DNA from: Aspergillus flavus
Lineage: Eukaryota; Ascomycota; Eurotiomycetes; Eurotiales; Aspergillaceae
DNA length: 64,000 bases
Direction of reading: 5' to 3'
Assembly: GCF_009017415.1 (NCBI RefSeq)
Contig: NC_092407.1
Location: 3,472,001-3,536,000, forward strand
Shown here: positions 1 through 12,393 of the stretch, piece by piece
How the letters are laid out: every line of letters begins with the position of its first letter
Position numbering within the stretch: the first letter of the stretch is position 1
Program-made: the position numbers and the translations under genes
The notes under the pieces: model-generated
Told to the model about the DNA's origin: nothing
What the model saw: the letters and a program-made list of their open reading frames with translations, nothing else
Database searches by the model: none

Positions 1-43
1 ACAGACTTTACCGATGACTCGTTTGGGTTTAACAGTTGTCTAG

Positions 44-1638
44 TCACTCTTCCTACAAGGAACTCCGAATCCTCAGCCCTCCTTCTTCTTGGTTGCAGCG
101 GCTATCAGACTGTCGCATAGCATCGGCCTCCATAAACGGGGATCCGGATTTGGACTAAACCCAGTTGAAGTTGAGCAGCGAAAGAGGGTGTTCTGGATCG
201 CTTATCTTCTTGATAAAGAGTATGTTGTAATCATGGACTTTCATACCGTTCTTAGCCGCTAGTTTTTGCTCGACTAACATGCGCACAGTATCTGCCTTCG
301 TTCTGGTCGCCCCCCGGTGCAGGATGACGATGATATGAATGTGGAATTACCCAGCGAAGATCCGCCAGATAACATAGGCAATGTTCCTCTATCTGACGGA
401 AAGGGGAAGTTCAACTTGTTCAGAACATTGTGCCGATTCGCTACCATTGAGAGCAAAGTGTATAAGCGGCTATACTCTGCTAAAGCGTCTAAGCAATCCG
501 ATGGTGAATTGCTGAATACTATTGGAGAGTTGGACAGAGAACTCGAAGAATGGAAAGACAGCATTCCTATTGATTTCCGACCTGAGCATGAAATCAAAGC
601 TTCCCACACGCCCCTGATACTCCACGTCGTTGTCCTTCATTTTTCCTACTATAACTGCTTGACAACGATTCACCGAATGTCTGTACACCACGGGTATTGG
701 ACAAGCCGGCTATCCAATTATGCAATTCAAGGCCTCAATGCCAGACCGTTAAACCCTAGAGTCTTTTTATCTGCTGTTCTTTGCGTCACGGCTGCCAGAG
801 CGTCTATCAATCTAATCAAATACATACCGCACGGTGATTTCGCTTGTGTCTGGTGAGTCGGGCGTATAAATTGGATGGCCACAGTCGCACGCTAACAGCA
901 TCTAGGTTAATTCTGTATTATCCCGTTTCAGCATTGGTCACTTTATTTGCTAATATTCTCCAAAACCCCAACGATGCTCGAGCACGTTCTGATGTCAAAC
1001 TTATGAATGTGGTTGTCAACTTTCTCTCGACACTCGTGTCTGATGAATCCAATGGAAGCATTAAGCGTATGCTTGGCCTCTGTGGCGAGTTTGAGCGAAT
1101 AGCCCAAGTCGTTCTTGACAAGGCGGAAAAGGAATCACATTCCAAGAAGAAACGCAAGGCAGCCCCAGATGAGCCACAGGATTTGCGGCAAAAGACACCT
1201 GATGAGAACTCGGTTCCTTCCCCTTCCACTAAAAGGCCAACAGGTGCACCACCAACAGCTACACTATTCCCATCATCTTCGTACCCGATAAATCTGGGCA
1301 ACACTGGACCTGATATGTCAAATCCTACAAGGGCTTTCGCTCCAGGTCAAACTGTTTTAGGCACTAATGGTGTCCCCACATCTATGCAAGAAAGCATGCA
1401 TACCATGTCTGGTATGGGACACGATTTCCCAGAGATGCTTAGCCCCAACAACATGGACGGTGTGGGCTTTGGTGATCAACAACCATTTGGTACTCCTACT
1501 GAAACCCCTATGACATCTTTCCAACAACCCTTTGTTCCACAAGACCTATGGCAGATGCCGATGACGATCGAATGGGATTGGGCCGACATGTCGAGCAACT
1601 TCCCGGTCTTTGAGGGGACACCCAACACTGGACCGTGA
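44..1638 (+). CDS. Fungal-specific Zn-cluster-type transcription factor, 3' part (5' end outside window)
   Basis: Visible exons are 44-219, 289-852 and 906-1638, with introns 220-288 (gtatgt...cacag) and 853-905 (gtgagt...tctag); phases match throughout. The first exon must start after the tag at 41-43, because the frame is closed upstream. The protein has the core of the fungal_trans domain: an [13 protein letters not shown] segment, [34 protein letters not shown], then a long helical region. The C-terminus is low-complexity, rich in Pro, Ser, Met and Gln, as in activation domains. The DNA-binding Zn2Cys6 cluster would lie left of the window and is not seen, so the target pathway cannot be named. 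Family assignment is secure; orthology is not. Domain order and motifs are seen; nuclear regulatory function is inferred from the family. Confidence 0.85.
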
Positions 1639-2531
1639 TTATGATGAGATGAAGAAATTGACGAATTTTACAACGAGATGCACTCGAACCCTAACATTGC
1701 ATGGAACCAATGGAGTTGAGCATTATTATTCTGTTTTCATGTCATTGTATCTAGTCATATATTTCTGGGTGGGGTTAACGGCGTTTAAAAAATGGGGGCT
1801 TTCGTTACTCCACTCTTTCAACCGCAAGATTTGCCAGCGCCTAAGGCCAAGGGCAACGTGAACTACCAGAAGCCGAGGATCTACGTTACCCCTTTTGTAG
1901 TATAGGTAGCATTCACATAATAGTTCATTTGTGAGAAGACAATATAAAGATATGCTCCACATTTGCGGTCGTCAACCTTGTATATCTTTACTTTAGGTGA
2001 AAATTTCGTATACATAAAAAAGTATGATTGAAGGGTACATATATGTCTTGAAAGTGGTAGAATATTTCTAGAGAGGGTCACTTTTGCTGATATACTGTAA
2101 GGTTTGAGTGACCCATAGGCATATTATTCCCCGAATTCTCCGTAAAAGCATCGACTTTTGCTCTGCATACCTCCCGATCTACTCGTACTCGTAAATTCAA
2201 GAACAGCAAATATGACGAAAGAGGTCTGGAAGGTCCATTACCTTCGTTAGGATTCTGGCCGCCGGGCTGCTTTGGTAAGGCCGTAACCCGATGACTCAGC
2301 TACCGGGGCGGAACTACGAAAAAACCCAAAGTCCGACAAAAGGCGGCGGGAACTCAACTTAGTAACTCAACGGCGACAGACAGCTCTTCCCCAAAAGAGC
2401 TTTCCATTCCCTCTTCCGCCTCCAATTTAGTGCTTCACGAGGACTTATATGGATTCGGCAGTCTGCCATTGTCCCTGAATCTCGATTGAAACACCCCCTA
2501 ACCTTTGCCTTCGGGCTCACCTTCCTCGACC
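1639..2531. other. Intergenic: 3' end of regulator gene and promoter/leader of the m-AAA protease gene
   Basis: No coding signal is convincing on either strand. The left half is AT-rich, as expected for a 3' UTR. The right half contains a TGACTCA element (2292-2298) and leads into the protease gene. Confidence 0.5.
2292..2298 (+). promoter_or_regulatory. TGACTCA, candidate bZIP (Gcn4/CpcA or AP-1 type) site
   Basis: A perfect palindromic 7-mer lies about 240 bp upstream of the m-AAA protease start. This is the classic target of fungal Gcn4/CpcA and related bZIP factors. A 7-mer can occur by chance, so function is inference. Confidence 0.3.
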
Positions 2532-5215
2532 ATGGCCACCCTACTCCGACGGCCAGGCAATCTTGCTCGATATTCGAGGAGAGCCGCAGACTATATCTAT
2601 CGCGCAGGACCACGGTCGGCGCATATCTCACAATCGAGACTATCCTCCCTTATCACCACGCCACGCTTTAGAACATATGCTACCCAGAGTCCGAAACCCC
2701 CGAACGAGAACGACGGTCAACACCAACCACCGAACCAACCCGGGAATGGCAGCGGTAAGGATGGGGAAGGAAAGAAGCCGGAGGAGCCTCAATCGAAGCT
2801 CACCAAACAAGAGCAGGAGTCAGTTGATCAGTTTATACAGCACCTGAAGTCGAAGGTGCCACAGTCACAACACCAAATGTTGGATGACATGCGGTCGATT
2901 ATGATGAGTGAAGGATTACCGGCGGAGGTCCGCGACTTCATACAAAAGCACCTAAAATCCGGTAAACCCACGTCTCTGATGGACTACGTGAACTTGACGC
3001 GTTACATGGCGAAGTACTTGGAAAACTACGCCTCCAAACTGAACGAGTTGGAGGAGAAGAGAACGCGGGACCAGGAGAAATCAGAAGATGGACAGAGCCA
3101 GAAACAACAAGGACAACAAGGGAAGGGCAAGAATGAATGGAAACCGCCACCGAATGCGAGAGTTTTCGAGTTCCGTTTCGATCCCGCCTCGTTCCTGATT
3201 ACCTCCCTTCTATCCTACTATGTCTACCGAAGCTTCTTCCCTGGCGAAAACAGCAAGGATATTACATGGCAAGAGTTCAGAGCCAACTTCTTCGATAAAG
3301 GTCTAGTCGAAAAGCTGACCGTCATCAACGGCAACCGGGTTCGGGTTGAACTGAACCGTGACGCGGTCTCTCGAGTCTATCCTGATTCTCCGGCTACCCA
3401 GCCCCTATTCCATTACTACTTCAGCATCGGATCGGTTGAGAGCTTCGAGCGGAGATTAGATGAAGCGCAGAACGAACTTGGTATCCCTGGCTCTGAACGT
3501 ATTCCCGTTTCGTATACTGAAGAAGTATCATGGGGTGCCACTCTCTTGTCCTTTGCTCCTACCTTCCTCCTCATTGGTTCTGTTTTCTGGTTGTCGAGAC
3601 GTGCTGCTGGCGGTGCCGGTGGCCAAAGTGGCATCTTTGGTATTGGAAAGAGCCGTGCCAAGCGTTTCAACCACGAGACAGATATTAAGATCAAGTTCTC
3701 TGATGTGGCTGGAATGGACGAGGCTAAGGTTGAAATCATGGAGTTCGTCAGCTTCCTTCAACATCCCGAAAAGTTCCAGAAACTTGGTGCTAAGATTCCT
3801 CGCGGTGCCATTCTTTCTGGTCCTCCCGGTACTGGTAAGACACTGCTTGCCAAGGCAACGGCCGGTGAATCTGGTGTTCCGTTCTTTAGCGTCAGTGGTT
3901 CAGAGTTCGTTGAGATGTTCGTTGGTGTTGGACCTTCCCGTGTCCGTGATCTCTTTGCCAATGCTCGTAAGAACACGCCTTGCATCATCTTCATTGATGA
4001 GATCGATGCCATAGGTAAATCGAGAGCAAAGCAAAGCTTTGGTGGTGGAAATGATGAGCGTGAGAGCACGCTGAACCAGATTCTTACTGAAATGGATGGT
4101 TTCAACACCTCTGAGCAAGTGGTTGTCTTGGCTGGTACAAACAGACCCGATGTTCTGGACAAGGCTCTGATGCGGCCTGGACGTTTCGATCGGCATATCG
4201 CTATCGACCGTCCCACTATGGATGGCCGTAAACAGATCTTCCGCGTCCACCTGAAGAAGATCGTTACCAGCGAAGATATGGAGTACCTCACCGGTAGACT
4301 CGCTGCTTTGACTCCCGGCTTCGCTGGTGCCGACATTGCTAACTGCGTGAACGAGGCTGCACTAGTCGGTAAGTAGCTGCCTCGTCATTGTCATGTCTTC
4401 AATTCATTTACTAACACACCTCTACAGCGGCTCGTGTAAACGCGGATCACGTCACGATGAAGCATTTCGAGCAGGCGATCGAACGTGTCATTGGTGGTCT
4501 GGAAAAGAAGTCCCTTGTGCTCTCGCCGGAAGAGAAGCGCACGGTGGCGTATCACGAAGCTGGACACGCTATTTGTGGCTGGTATTTCCGCTGGGCCGAC
4601 CCGCTACTGAAGGTTTCTATCATTCCTCGTGGACAAGGCGCTCTGGGTTACGCCCAGTATCTCCCAGCCGGAGGTGACACCTACCTGATGAATGTCAACC
4701 AGCTCATGGACCGTATGGCTATGACTCTTGGAGGCCGTGTCAGTGAGGAGCTGCACTTCGATACCGTTACCAGCGGAGCTAGCGACGATTTCAACAAGGT
4801 CACTCGCATGGCAACCGCCATGGTTACGAAATTCGGCATGTCTCCTAAGCTCAAATACATCTACTACGAGGAGGACCCCAACCAGTTCCACAAGCCTTTC
4901 TCCGAAGAAACAGCCAAGGATATCGACACGGAAGTCCGTCGGATTGTCGCCGAGGCATACCAACAATGCCGCACCCTTTTGACCGAAAAGAAGAAGGAAG
5001 TCGGCATCGTCGCCGAGGAGCTTCTGGCCAAGGAAGTCCTCAGCCGTGACGACCTCATCCGACTCCTTGGACCCAGGCCCTGGCCTGAGTCCGGCGAATT
5101 CGCCAAGTACTTTGACGGTGCCAAAGGAGCCACTATCGCACCTCCCGAACCCACCCAGTCAAGCGAAGCAACCGAAGGCAAAGACGGAAGAGACCAAACG
5201 CCATCCCCACCATAG
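2532..5215 (+). CDS. afg3: Mitochondrial inner-membrane m-AAA protease subunit (Afg3/Yta12 family)
   Basis: Exons 2532-4368 and 4428-5215 (intron 4369-4427, gtaagt, ctaac branch, ctacag) give 874 aa. I chose ATG 2532 (context gaccATGGcc) over the in-frame ATG 2505 because it starts directly with an Arg-rich, acid-free mitochondrial presequence. Domains in order: presequence; charged, Gln-rich linker; FtsH-extracellular-like domain between two membrane segments; AAA module with Walker A (SGPPGTGKT), Walker B ([12 protein letters not shown]) and second region of homology (RPGRFDRH); M41 peptidase with zinc motif HEAGH. The family forms the hexameric m-AAA protease facing the matrix, for quality control and processing. 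The [16 protein letters not shown] and RLLGPRPW stretches look closer to Afg3 than Yta12, but I did not align it, so paralogue choice is tentative. Confidence 0.95.
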
Positions 5216-5862
5216 ACAAATGCGTTGTTGAATTCCTTATCTAGACACAGGAAAATTTACGGTTGACGAGGGGACATATATCAATCTGGGTTTTGTATTT
5301 ATCATGTTACGGAAGCATCTCCTTTCTTTGTTCTTTTTCCTCCCTTCTTAATCCCTCTGATCGTTCTTCCTCCTTTTTCTTACATTTCTCCTTCGACATC
5401 ATCGCCATAAATACTAGGATCTCTTCATATCTCTCCCCATTTTCTTCTTCTCCTTTTCCTCTTACCCTACCTCTGTCGCTTCCACGTTCTCCCCTTTATA
5501 AGAAGCATCCGGTGTACTGTACTGTATAGTAGGTAGCTCATTTGACTCATCTTTCTAACATTTATCTCACGCTCGTTGCTGGTAGACTTGAGTTATACCG
5601 ATAGTCTTGTAGATGTTTGGTAGTTGCATGCATATACTGGTTAAGGCTTTAACTCGTGTAGTAGATAAATTGGTATAATATATTTAGAATATATTTGGCC
5701 TTAGCCTACTTTCCAAAACCTCGACAAAATAACGCCAACACAGTAGGTTTTTTAATATACAACGTGTAACCAGAAACCCCGGACCGAACAAAACATTGGT
5801 ATCATATGACCGGTACATAGAATCGACACGACACAACCCGCTTCTTTGACTTTTGCACCTCC
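5216..5862. other. Intergenic between convergent genes
   Basis: Holds the 3' UTRs of the m-AAA protease and DUF1295 genes. It includes a T/C-rich tract at about 5310-5480 that gives a spurious Ser/Phe-rich open frame. No gene supported. Confidence 0.5.
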
Positions 5863-7024
5863 TCACTGGTGCTTCTTACCCTCCTCTTCCTCGGATTGCT
5901 CAACCTTTTCAGTCTTCTTGGCCTTCTTCTTGGCCTTGGCCTTGTACTTGGGCTTCGCAGAAAAGCGGGGAATGAACCGTCCAACACGAGCCTGGTACTC
6001 GCTGTATTCAGGGTACTTGCTAGAGCTGATGGATTCGGTGAGACGAGTGCTTCCCTGGAAGATCAGCAGGAGAACCAGGACACCAACTCCAGTCCACTGG
6101 GCATACGACTCGGTGCGGTAGCAGTTCCACAGATACAGTGTCAGCCAGATAGCCTGCTCGGCGAGGAAGTTAGGGTGGCGAGACAGAGACCACAGGCCGC
6201 TGACAGTGAAGCCGCGTTCTAGGTCCTCGGGGGTGAATTGGCCCTTGTACTGATCAGGGATGCGCGCCGTCTTCTGGTATTCATGCTTGGCGCAGTGGAA
6301 GTGCCACTGCTGCTGATCGGCGAAGTATTCGATGATAAGGAAGAAGAAGGCGACGCGAGAGAATACTAGATCGGGGACCTCAAATGTCTTTCCGCCAGGG
6401 AGGCGCGACAGAAGGAGGAAGTTGTAGGTGGGTGCCGCGAGGAGCAACAGCACCAGGGATTGGATCAGGGAGATGAAGACGATGTTGAAAATGAAGAAAA
6501 CGAATCGGTTGTTGACCTTTGAGCGCACAATTGCCCATCGGTAGTCTTCGGAGCCGATCTGGTAGCCTCCTTTGCGCCAGTAGTTGAATGCCAAGCGGAC
6601 CTGCGCGCAATTAGTTTTCGGGATTCAGAGATTAGCGCAATGATTGCCTTACACTCCAGAGAACAGAGATAACAGCGATCGTGTCCAGGTGTTGAGTGCG
6701 AAGATCAGACAAGCGTGCCCAAACGGCGAAGTGCACATTGTATATAGCTGGCAGAAAAGGCCAGAAACGATCAACTTGGGAGTAGTTTCGGTTGATCTCT
6801 GAGAAGAGTAAGAAAAATACAGCCAGAGCTAGACTGAAGCCAAGTGCTGTAACGAAAGGATTGGTGGAGAGATAGATGTCTTTCAAACTGTCCACATCCT
6901 TCGCTACCGCAGCAACCTGAAGCCTTTCGGGGAGAGTGATTAGTTGCGAAAGGAATGGTAGCACAGTGTGATTGAATGAGGCGCAGTCCACAGCGGACTG
7001 GACCTCGGGGAGTGGCAACGCCAT
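5863..7024 (-). CDS. DUF1295 / steroid 5-alpha-reductase-like polytopic membrane protein
   Basis: Exons on the minus strand are 7024-6653 and 6600-5863 (intron 6601-6652, gtaagg...cgcag, phase 0), 369 aa. ATG 7024 is the first ATG of the frame. Several strongly hydrophobic segments are spread along the protein. The C-terminal half carries the DUF1295 signature SLSRHPNFLAEQ followed by a transmembrane stretch and a late YPEYSEYQARVGRFIP segment. The last 40 residues are almost only Lys, Ala and Glu (KAKAKKKAKK...), probably cytosolic and possibly an ER-retention-type tail. The DUF1295 fold is related to steroid 5-alpha reductases and isoprenylcysteine methyltransferases, but the substrate is unknown. 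Located divergently from top3. Confidence 0.85.
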
Positions 7025-7344
7025 TTTCACAAGCTTAATGTAATTTTGGTGAAGTATTATTGCACCAAACCAAGGGGAAGTGAATGAAGTGGAGGTGGGC
7101 GGATGAAATCAAAACAGACAACAACAGTGTTGAGCTCACGCTTACCGCATCGGGACAGGGAGCTTGGGCCAACTGGCTATTGATGCCTCAGGCATAAAGG
7201 CATGTATCAACGGCGGGATATCGCGTCTTTTTTGTAGCTTGATTGCTTCTTTCCTACCAGCAATGGTACTCAACCAACTATCGAACAGGGCTTGTTTAGA
7301 TAATGGAATTCGTCTCATTGCGTCTTTAACCTGAGCCCACGGTC
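7025..7344. other. Divergent intergenic region between the DUF1295 and top3 genes
   Basis: About 320 bp shared by two head-to-head genes, so it must hold both promoters. On the minus strand a 58-codon ATG-started frame (about 7332-7159, ending at taa) occupies the middle. It is followed by gtaagc, so it could be an upstream exon or a short upstream ORF of the DUF1295 transcript. I see no homology in it. Confidence 0.35.
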
Positions 7345-9565
7345 ATGACCGTTCCCAGAGTCTTGTGTGTGGCTGAGAAGCCTGCCATTGCCAAGGCTGT
7401 AAGCCAACATCTCTCTGGAGGTTCCTTCCAAACCGTAAGTTTTCAGAAATGGGTATTTGCCTAGGTGTGAGGGTACATGTACTAAGGTAGACGTAGATCC
7501 CCGTGCGTGGGAACCAATATGTGAAGAATTATGTGTTCGATTTCAATTTTGGCGGCCCTTGGGGCACCTGCTCGGTCACTATGACCAGTGTTATTGGGCA
7601 CTTGACGACCCTGGAATTCGAACGGCAGTACAAGGGATGGCTGTCATGCCCGCCTGGTGCACTATTTGAGGCTCCTGTGCATATAACTGTGGATTCCGTA
7701 TGTAGTCGTTCTTGTTTGGCATGACAAGTCTATGAGGAACATGCACTAAGTTCGAAAACAGGACAAAGCAGCCATTGCAAAGAATATACAAGAGCAGGCT
7801 AAATACTGTAAAGCTCTGTTTATCTGGACTGACTGTGACCGAGAAGGGGAACATATCGGAACAGAGGTCCGAAAACAAGCAAAAGAAGGGAATGCCCGGA
7901 TTGTCGTTAAACGGGCCAAGTTCAGCAATACCGAGAAGGCGTGAGTAGAATCATTCACGATGTCTCTTTACAATATTTCTAACGATATGCTTAAAGTCAC
8001 GTTCTCAATGCAGCTCGATCACTTATCGAGCTGGACGATCTTCAAGCGAACGCGGTAGCTGCCAGAATAGAGCTAGATCTTCGGATCGGTGCCGCGTTCA
8101 CTCGCTTGCAAACTCTTCAATTGAAACATATATCAGAGGCTCTGAGCGAGAAGATCATCAGCTATGGTATGTGTGTTCACCAAAACTTTCTTTGTCAATC
8201 TCTGATCTCCAGCAGGATCTTGTCAGTTTCCTACACTGGGGTTCGTTGTTGACCGTTATCTACGAGTGAAAAACTTCAAACCTGAAAATTTCTGGGGCAT
8301 CAAGGTGATGCATACCCGCGACGGTATCAAAGTGAATTTTCTCTGGAGAAGGGTACACTTATTCGATAGGGCTGCAGTGACAGTGATGCTAGAGCGTTGT
8401 CTCATGGCTAAAAAGGCCAAAGTTACCAAAGTTAATCAGAAGCCCACCAGCAAGTGGAGACCCTTGCCGTTGACAACAGTAGACCTGCAAATGATGGGTA
8501 GCAGATATCTTCGCATGGACAGTCAGAAAATTATGAAGGTGAGGAGAGTCCCCGGCTCGACTGTATACGTACTTACCGATTCCAGGTCGCAGAAGCTCTT
8601 TATACTAAAGGTTTCATAAGTTACCCACGTACAGAAACGGACCAGTTCGATAAAGGTATCGATTTGAAGAAATTGATTGAAAAACAATTCCCAGACACAA
8701 ATTGGGGCCAATACGCCCGGGGGTATGTTCTACAATCGCAACGTTGCATTACATTGGTTTAACTCAATGGTCCAGTCTTCTCGATGGCGGATATAGGACC
8801 CCCAGAGCGGGCCGTCACAATGATCAGGCACATCCGCCTATTCATCCTATCTGCTGGGTTTCACCAACCGCATTAAGCGCTGATGAAAAGAAAGTCTACG
8901 AGTTTGTTGTCCGACGATTCTTAGCATGCTGTTCCGAAGACGCAAAGGGCCAAACATCAGAAGTCGAGATCCAATATGGTGACGAGATGTTCCATGCCAA
9001 AGGGCTCATCGTCCTAGAGAGGAACTATCTTGACGTATATGTCTATGATAAATGGGAGAGCAGTCAACAACTACCCAATTTCCAGATGGGAGAACTCTTT
9101 GAGCCTACCGAAGCCAAGATCTTTGACGGCAAGACAACGCCACCGAACTACCTGACCGAGCCTGAACTTATCGGACTCATGGATGCTAACGGAATCGGTA
9201 CCGATGCCACTATGGCAGAACACATCGCCAAGATCAAGGAGCGAGAGTACGTTGCTGTTCATTCGCGTGGAAGTGGGCGCAACGCGGTCAAGGAACTCAT
9301 CCCGACCCGCCTCGGCGTCGCGTTGGTTGAGGGTTATGACAATGTTGTTACCGGACTCCCAGATAGTCCTTCTCTCAGTAAGCCCTTTCTTCGCAAAGAA
9401 ATGGAGCTTCGGATGCGAGAGATCTGCGCCGGGTCTAAGTCGCGAACGGAGGTTGTGCAACAGAGCTTAGAGATGTACCGGGAGGTCTTCATACACACTC
9501 AGAGACGAATCAATATGCTGAAGGATGCGGTTCGGAAGTATCTCGTTGAAGAGGCTGCGTCTTGA
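7345..9565 (+). CDS. top3: DNA topoisomerase III (type IA)
   Basis: Seven exons: 7345-7434, 7497-7697, 7762-7940, 7997-8166, 8216-8538, 8586-8722, 8776-9565. All introns are 47-64 bp GT-AG and all phases close, giving 629 aa, close to the yeast enzyme. The N-terminal Toprim domain has LCVAEKPAIAKAV and the acidic metal site WTDCDREGEHIG. The nucleophile is the tyrosine (about Tyr334) in GFISYPRTET. TPRAGRHNDQAHPPIHP and GIGTDATMAEHI are conserved type IA motifs. There are no C-terminal zinc fingers, as in yeast Top3 but unlike animal TOP3A. The family relaxes and decatenates single-stranded DNA and works with a RecQ helicase and Rmi1 to dissolve recombination intermediates in the nucleus. Identification is firm. 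Confidence 0.96.
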
Positions 9566-10452
9566 TCTATATCCCACAGTCACGGTGCGGAGTTAGGATT
9601 TTGGGTGGAATTGCGAGTTTGTAAATATGATACCCTATGCTCAGGATTGGGCTTGCATTTGAGCAATTGCAAGCTGTCTGGTAATAGAGAGACCGAATAT
9701 AACAATCGTAAATGTCAGTTGATAATTGACTATTAAGCCTGCTTTTAAGACAATGATTAGGTATAAGTGTTGAATGCAACCCGTCATTTATGTTTATGCC
9801 TGAGGCATAGTATCTAGCAATATATACAGGATGGTATCCCTTGATCTGTATAATTGATAATCAACAGAAAACAACGAAACACCTGTAACTAGAGCCTTAG
9901 ACCTAAAATCAGCCATGTACCACTTTGAATGAATCTCTAATCTACTTATCACCTTCAAACCCAGCCAAATTTCTTAAAGATTCGCGGTCTTGTTTGTCTC
10001 TCGCTACCTGCTCTATAATGATATATTACTTACCCCTCAAGCAGGATATATTATCTGTAGAATTCAATAATTCCTATCTCCAGAGATTAGAAAGAAAATC
10101 CAAAAACAGTAAAATCATAAACGCCATCCCAAGTATGATACAAACATCCGCAGGCCAAGATCCAAAAACCCTCGGCCCCCAAAACCCTAGACTTAAGACT
10201 TAGCCCAACGACCACCATAGCGCCAGCGCCAAGAATAAAAAACCGGGTCAACATGCTCACCCTGCATATATGCTATTAGCGGGAATATCCAAAAGCTTGA
10301 ATGGAACTATGAGCACCTACCAGGAGAAGCCCAGCACAACCCGGGCAATTGAGGTCTCCATGTGTAGGCAGTGTATATGCCATGTCAGCAACGTCCAGCG
10401 CAGCATCAGCACGGGGTTCTGGAGCACCCTCCCCGGTATCTCGAGACGCATG
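9566..10452. other. Intergenic, AT-rich
   Basis: 3' region of top3 and of the convergent small secreted-protein gene. Open frames here are short and lack protein-like composition. Nothing else seen. Confidence 0.5.
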
Positions 10453-10846
10453 CTAAACGGGCGCGATACAGATGCCTTGGGAACATGTGCCCGGGTTACA
10501 GTCGGTGTTGTTACGGCATCGTGGGTCTGATTCAGGTGGTATGACCACTCCGGGTCCATACTGATCTGAATCGAGACAGATGCCGTCGTAACAGACTCCT
10601 GGGGAGCAGTCAACGTTGGCGCGGCATTTGGTGATCTTTCGGGTCTTTATGAAGCCTCGATGAGGGGTTTTGGGAGCTGTGGTGTGGATGCTGTTAGTAT
10701 ATTTGAAGTATATATTGACGGGTGTAGAAATGTGGCTTACTTTGGACAGTTCTAGACGGTAGATTTTTGTTTCTGAATGGGAGGGGGATGGCAACAGGAG
10801 CAACAAGGTCAACAAGAAACATAACAATAAGGGTTAGAAACTTCAT
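10453..10846 (-). CDS. Small secreted cysteine-rich protein with two identical-spacing Cys modules
   Basis: Exons 10846-10741 and 10676-10453 (intron 10677-10740, gtaagc, perfect TACTAAC branch, cacag) give 109 aa. The strong branch site and exact phase make this a real spliced gene. The N-terminus MKFLTLIVMFLVDLVAPVA is a signal-peptide-like segment. The mature part carries two modules with the same spacing, C-x5-C-x4-C-x4-C (CRANVDCSPGVCYDGIC and CRNNTDCNPGTCSQGIC), separated by a Pro/Asp-rich spacer; the second ends five residues before the stop. No other cysteines follow the signal. An extracellular, disulphide-bonded protein is inferred. I do not recognise the family and do not assign a function. 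It sits alone in a gene-poor stretch. Confidence 0.7.
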
Positions 10847-12393
10847 TGTGACGGGGTGGTAAGGAGATGGGATCTCGTAGAAAAGGATTTCGACAAATAT
10901 ATAAAAGAAATGGGGAATATATAAACAAAAAGAAGACTATTATGAAATCTGCAGACAACAAGGTGGGGGGGAAGAGTTATTTATAGGAGTAGGTAGTTCA
11001 ACTGTAGGCAGTGTATTAAGCGTAGAACAGCTGGATTTACTTTGGCTTTATTACTTATCTCTCTGAGAGGACATCGTACTCGTCCTACACCTCCTGGTCC
11101 CATAAGCCCTTGGTAACACTACTTATGTATCCAGTCAATCCCCTGCATATCAGCTTTAGAAGAACTGCAATTATGCTGAACAAGTTCATTTACCCTCGCG
11201 TCTCTGTGATATGTACCTATATGCAATGATACTGGAATCCTTCTTTGTGTGCTTCACAAGTAGACCTCCTATTTAAGCTCTGCCAGTTAGGGCGACTGCT
11301 CATCTGCAAAAGCTACTCGGTCTTATACAAACATGACAGCTGAGAGCTCGAGCAGCTCAGTATCTACATTGCGTCGTCTGATCCATTGAAGAGCACAGGG
11401 ATCGAGCTAGTGGATGAGTTCTATTTCCGAGAAAAGGGTGCTTCGATGCTGCGCGTGAGGGGGTAGCACACTGCAAGACGACTATGGTAGGGCAGTAGTG
11501 TTTCTAAGTATAAGCAATGGATGTCATTAATATAACAATAGGGTGTTATCTAGAGCGAAGGTGCATGACGCAGTCGGGCTTCGACTATGATGGAATTCTC
11601 CATGTTATTGTCATCACTTGTTGCCCCAGTGTTCGGTTCTATCTGTATATAGATTCTAAAAACAGATAAGTTACTCCCAAGGCATACACGCTTTGTTTCT
11701 CACAACAGCGGGGCCTAGCCATAGAGCGTGCTCGCCCAACTAATGGCCCTATATTAATGATCATATACTTCAATGAATTCCACATGCACACTAATTTTCT
11801 GCCTTCAATTCTATGAATTTCTATCTCGCTATTACGGGCCAACCCTCGTTTCGCCCTATTCACTAATACTACTAAGATCTGGGCTCTTCTACTAGGAATG
11901 AAGCGCTCGGGATTGTGAAGAGAAAGATAAGCTTGATCGCGCGAAGCATCATCAAGAACGTCTTAAATACACTCACTATGTTACTCCCAGGCTGACCCCC
12001 AAGATAAATCAAGCGCAAGCAATATATCTCGCCTAGCCTTTAAACACTCCTCTTATTCCTTTGCTATCAACGTGGCCGCAGTAAATCCTACACTCCCACC
12101 CCCTAACTGCAATGGCAGAAGCAAAATCCCAAGCACCAGGTTGAGAGTTTCCGGTCGATAAGCGATTGCTAAGGGCTCCCTTCCGCTTCAACCATACTCA
12201 CGTGATCGCTGGCTTGTAGATATATATCTAGTTCGCAAGACACAGCTCATCCCGCACATCTACAATGCCAATATTGGTCGCTCTCTTACATTACCGAAAT
12301 CATTTGCCGTTATGAAGCCTCAAGACAGATTCTACTCCGAGGGATAGGACTACTTCGGTCCGAGAGAAAACCCCATGACCGAAACTCATTGCA
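10847..12393. other. Intergenic, about 1.5 kb
   Basis: AT-rich, with no reading frame on either strand that looks like protein or extends by splicing. Contains the promoter of the divergent secreted-protein gene and the upstream region of the kinase-like gene. Confidence 0.45.

Noticed and set aside
5263..5529. Ser/Phe/Leu-rich plus-strand frame
   Set aside because: Product of a CT-rich 3' UTR tract.
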